Source: a virus. Taken from it: a stretch of 23,193 nucleotides of DNA. Position 1 is the stretch's first letter; every line of letters starts with the position of its first letter. Position numbers and translations under genes: made by a program. Shown here piece by piece: positions 21,946-23,193 of this stretch. The stretch covers positions 1 through 23,193 of the IMG/VR virus record IMGVR_UViG_3300025645_000475. The stretch is one strand, 5' to 3'. The notes below the pieces were generated by a model. That model was not told the origin of the DNA, did not search any database, and saw only the letters and a program-made list of their open reading frames with translations.

Positions 21946-22707
21946 TCACTTCTTCTGAGATTTGAACCACTTGTCTTCCATTTGAGTGCGCCAAGCAGCA
22001 TCGCTATTCCAGCGAGGATCTGCAATAGCCACCTGTAGATCCTGCTTTGTCATGGTCTCTTGCTGGATCGTAGGCTTAATAGGAATGTTTTCATTCGTGA
22101 TTGCCTGGTGATACTTCAAGAAAGCATTGATCGCGTCAGCGTTGTTCAGTGAATATGCTATCGCTTCACGCTCAGAGTTATTCAGAGGAGCCTTCATCAA
22201 GACGCGCTCAGTCATTTGGATCTTCTCAGAGGCATTGGCCCCTAGTTTTTCCATCTCCGCGCGCTGATCGTACTGTACGCTCTCTTGCTCATCCTTAGAC
22301 AAGGCAAGTACACGGCCTGCAAGATCTTCGAATGCGCCCTGGCTAATCCCGTTTTCTTTAGCCCAATCCTGATATACGGCGACAGTCGGATCGTCAGAGT
22401 CCAAACCCTGATCCGCAAGTGCAGATACATCATACTCTTCCGGTGCTTTATGTTTTCCGGCTTTAAACTTTTTCTCAAGCTCTGCATAACTCTTTGCCAG
22501 CTTTTCAACATCTGGGCCGTCCTCATCCCAAAATTTTTCTGGATAATAATCTGGCCGCTCTAACGGCTCATCATCACTTGCAGCAGCAGGCTCACCCTGC
22601 GGCTCTTCATGCACAGCAACCGGCGCATCCTCTTGAGGAGTGTCCGGCTCCGCTACGTTAATCATTGGGGCGTCAGCCTCCACTTGTTCTGCCATTGCTT
22701 CAGCCAT
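21946..22707 (-). CDS. Capsid assembly scaffold protein
   Basis: The protein has 253 residues. The N-terminal 50 residues are acidic and Pro/Glu/Ala-rich (disordered). Then comes the segment PDYYPEKFWDEDGPDVEKLA, followed by a coiled-coil-like KSYAELEKKFKAGKHKAPEE, and a mostly helical remainder ending with a basic patch (TQMEDKWFKSQKK), which is where podovirus scaffolds bind the coat protein. This acidic, helical layout and the gene order portal-scaffold-capsid match T7 gp9-type scaffolds. The start overlaps the stop of the Bbp19-like gene by 8 bases. It directs procapsid assembly and leaves before maturation. Confidence 0.85.
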   Translation of the reverse strand: MAEAMAEQVEADAPMINVAEPDTPQEDAPVAVHEEPQGEPAAASDDEPLERPDYYPEKFWDEDGPDVEKLAKSYAELEKKFKAGKHKAPEEYDVSALADQGLDSDDPTVAVYQDWAKENGISQGAFEDLAGRVLALSKDEQESVQYDQRAEMEKLGANASEKIQMTERVLMKAPLNNSEREAIAYSLNNADAINAFLKYHQAITNENIPIKPTIQQETMTKQDLQVAIADPRWNSDAAWRTQMEDKWFKSQKK

Positions 22708-22957
22708 TGTTTGACCTTTCTATTCTTTTCTCAATCATGCGTACCATCTCTGCCATGCCTGTCCTTACATAGCCGAAACTCGCATCCTCTCCAGGGAACC
22801 AAGTCGGTTGCTCAATCGTTATGCTGCGCAAATGACTTAGAACACGTTGCCCCTCTGTGCTTTTAAACACCTTGCCATATAGAACGTCTATATCAGCAGC
22901 CTTCGGGCTTTCGCTTGTTGCTTGGGTTAAACCTTCCCACCCATCGGGTGAACTCAT
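22700..22957 (-). CDS. Bbp19-like small structural protein
   Basis: The protein has 85 residues. It begins MSSPDGWEGLTQATSESPKA and contains DVLYGKVFKSTEGQRVLSHL followed by DASFGYVRTGMAEMVRMIE, which fits the Bbp19-like pattern (F-S-TPEG-RVL--L, ..., --F--G----V--I). The family is found between portal and scaffold genes in short-tailed phages; its exact role is not established to my knowledge. It is coupled to the portal gene by ATGA at 22954-22957. Confidence is moderate because the match is by motif. Confidence 0.7.
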   Translation of the reverse strand: MSSPDGWEGLTQATSESPKAADIDVLYGKVFKSTEGQRVLSHLRSITIEQPTWFPGEDASFGYVRTGMAEMVRMIEKRIERSNNG

Positions 22958-23193
22958 TGCATAGCCTCCATTGTTGCTCCACCATCATCAGCAGTCGGTG
23001 GCCCTTGTTCGGCCATTGCTTGCGCCTGCATCTGTTGCATCATCATTTCCTGCTCTTCCGCTGTGGTAAGCAAGTCCTGCTTGATGTTCATCTTATCGGC
23101 AATGAATGCTGTGATCCGTGGGATCGACAATGCCATCTGACCCTGTGGGCCTAGAGAGTTGGCAATCTGCATAAACTGCACGATATCGTTTAC
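22954..23193 (-). CDS. Portal (head-tail connector) protein, C-terminal end (partial)
   Basis: The frame is open to the window edge. The 79 visible residues begin VNDIVQFMQIANSLGPQGQM and ALSIPRITAFIADKMNIKQD, typical of the C-terminal helical part of gp8-type head-to-tail connectors. They are followed by a Met/Gln/Glu-rich tail (EEQEMMMQQMQAQAMAEQGP) ending in ATMEAMQ. Such tails are variable and may reach the barrel or core. The dodecameric portal is the DNA channel and packaging docking site. The position directly before Bbp19-like, scaffold and capsid genes supports the call. Confidence 0.85.
   Translation of the reverse strand, partial: VNDIVQFMQIANSLGPQGQMALSIPRITAFIADKMNIKQDLLTTAEEQEMMMQQMQAQAMAEQGPPTADDGGATMEAMQ

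Overview
The window is part of a tailed-phage genome, almost certainly a short-tailed (podovirus-like) phage of a marine proteobacterium, and probably an alphaproteobacterium. A T7-type set of virion genes runs on the minus strand: portal, scaffold, capsid, gp11-like and gp12-like tail proteins, gp14-, gp15- and gp16-like ejection proteins, and a gp17-type fibre. The holin resembles the 3TM holins linked to alphaproteobacterial gene transfer agents. The small fibre-associated and tail proteins resemble those I recognise from marine phages. These assignments come from reading motifs and gene order; no database search was run. No integrase, repressor or attachment site is visible.

Layout. Bases 1-1597 (plus strand) hold the end of an early or replication operon: the tail of an unidentified gene, a probable single-strand annealing protein, two small HTH-like proteins, and a 36-residue membrane peptide, all coupled by 4-base ATGA overlaps. 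The rest, from 23193 down to 1685, is one long late operon on the minus strand. In transcription order it holds portal (partial), a Bbp19-like protein, scaffold, a structured leader, major capsid protein, a small head protein, a terminator-like hairpin, gp11-like adaptor, gp12-like nozzle, four ejection proteins, T7-type fibre, triple-LamG fibre, glycine-rich adhesin, a fibre-associated protein, and then a cluster of small membrane proteins ending in a 3TM holin and a GH108 endolysin. The two operons converge on an 87-base gap almost filled by a foldable element of 13-bp outer stem and two inner hairpins.

How the genes work together. Head proteins build the procapsid on the portal. The gp11/gp12-like tube closes it. 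The core proteins are packed inside and ejected into the cell with the DNA. Three consecutive receptor-binding-type proteins determine attachment. The last cluster lyses the host.

Most interesting points. (1) A 1076-residue ejection-type protein at 14815-11585 carries both a ParB-like domain (DGHQR motif) and a zeta-toxin-like P-loop kinase domain. This is the architecture of a 'polyvalent' effector that could be delivered at the start of infection. (2) Two structured non-coding elements, at 1603-1680 and 21792-21926, share a short motif. (3) Several genes are short and easily missed: a 54-residue membrane protein and a TTG-started 41-residue protein upstream of an EF-hand membrane protein, and a 53-residue ORF nested in another frame in the early operon.
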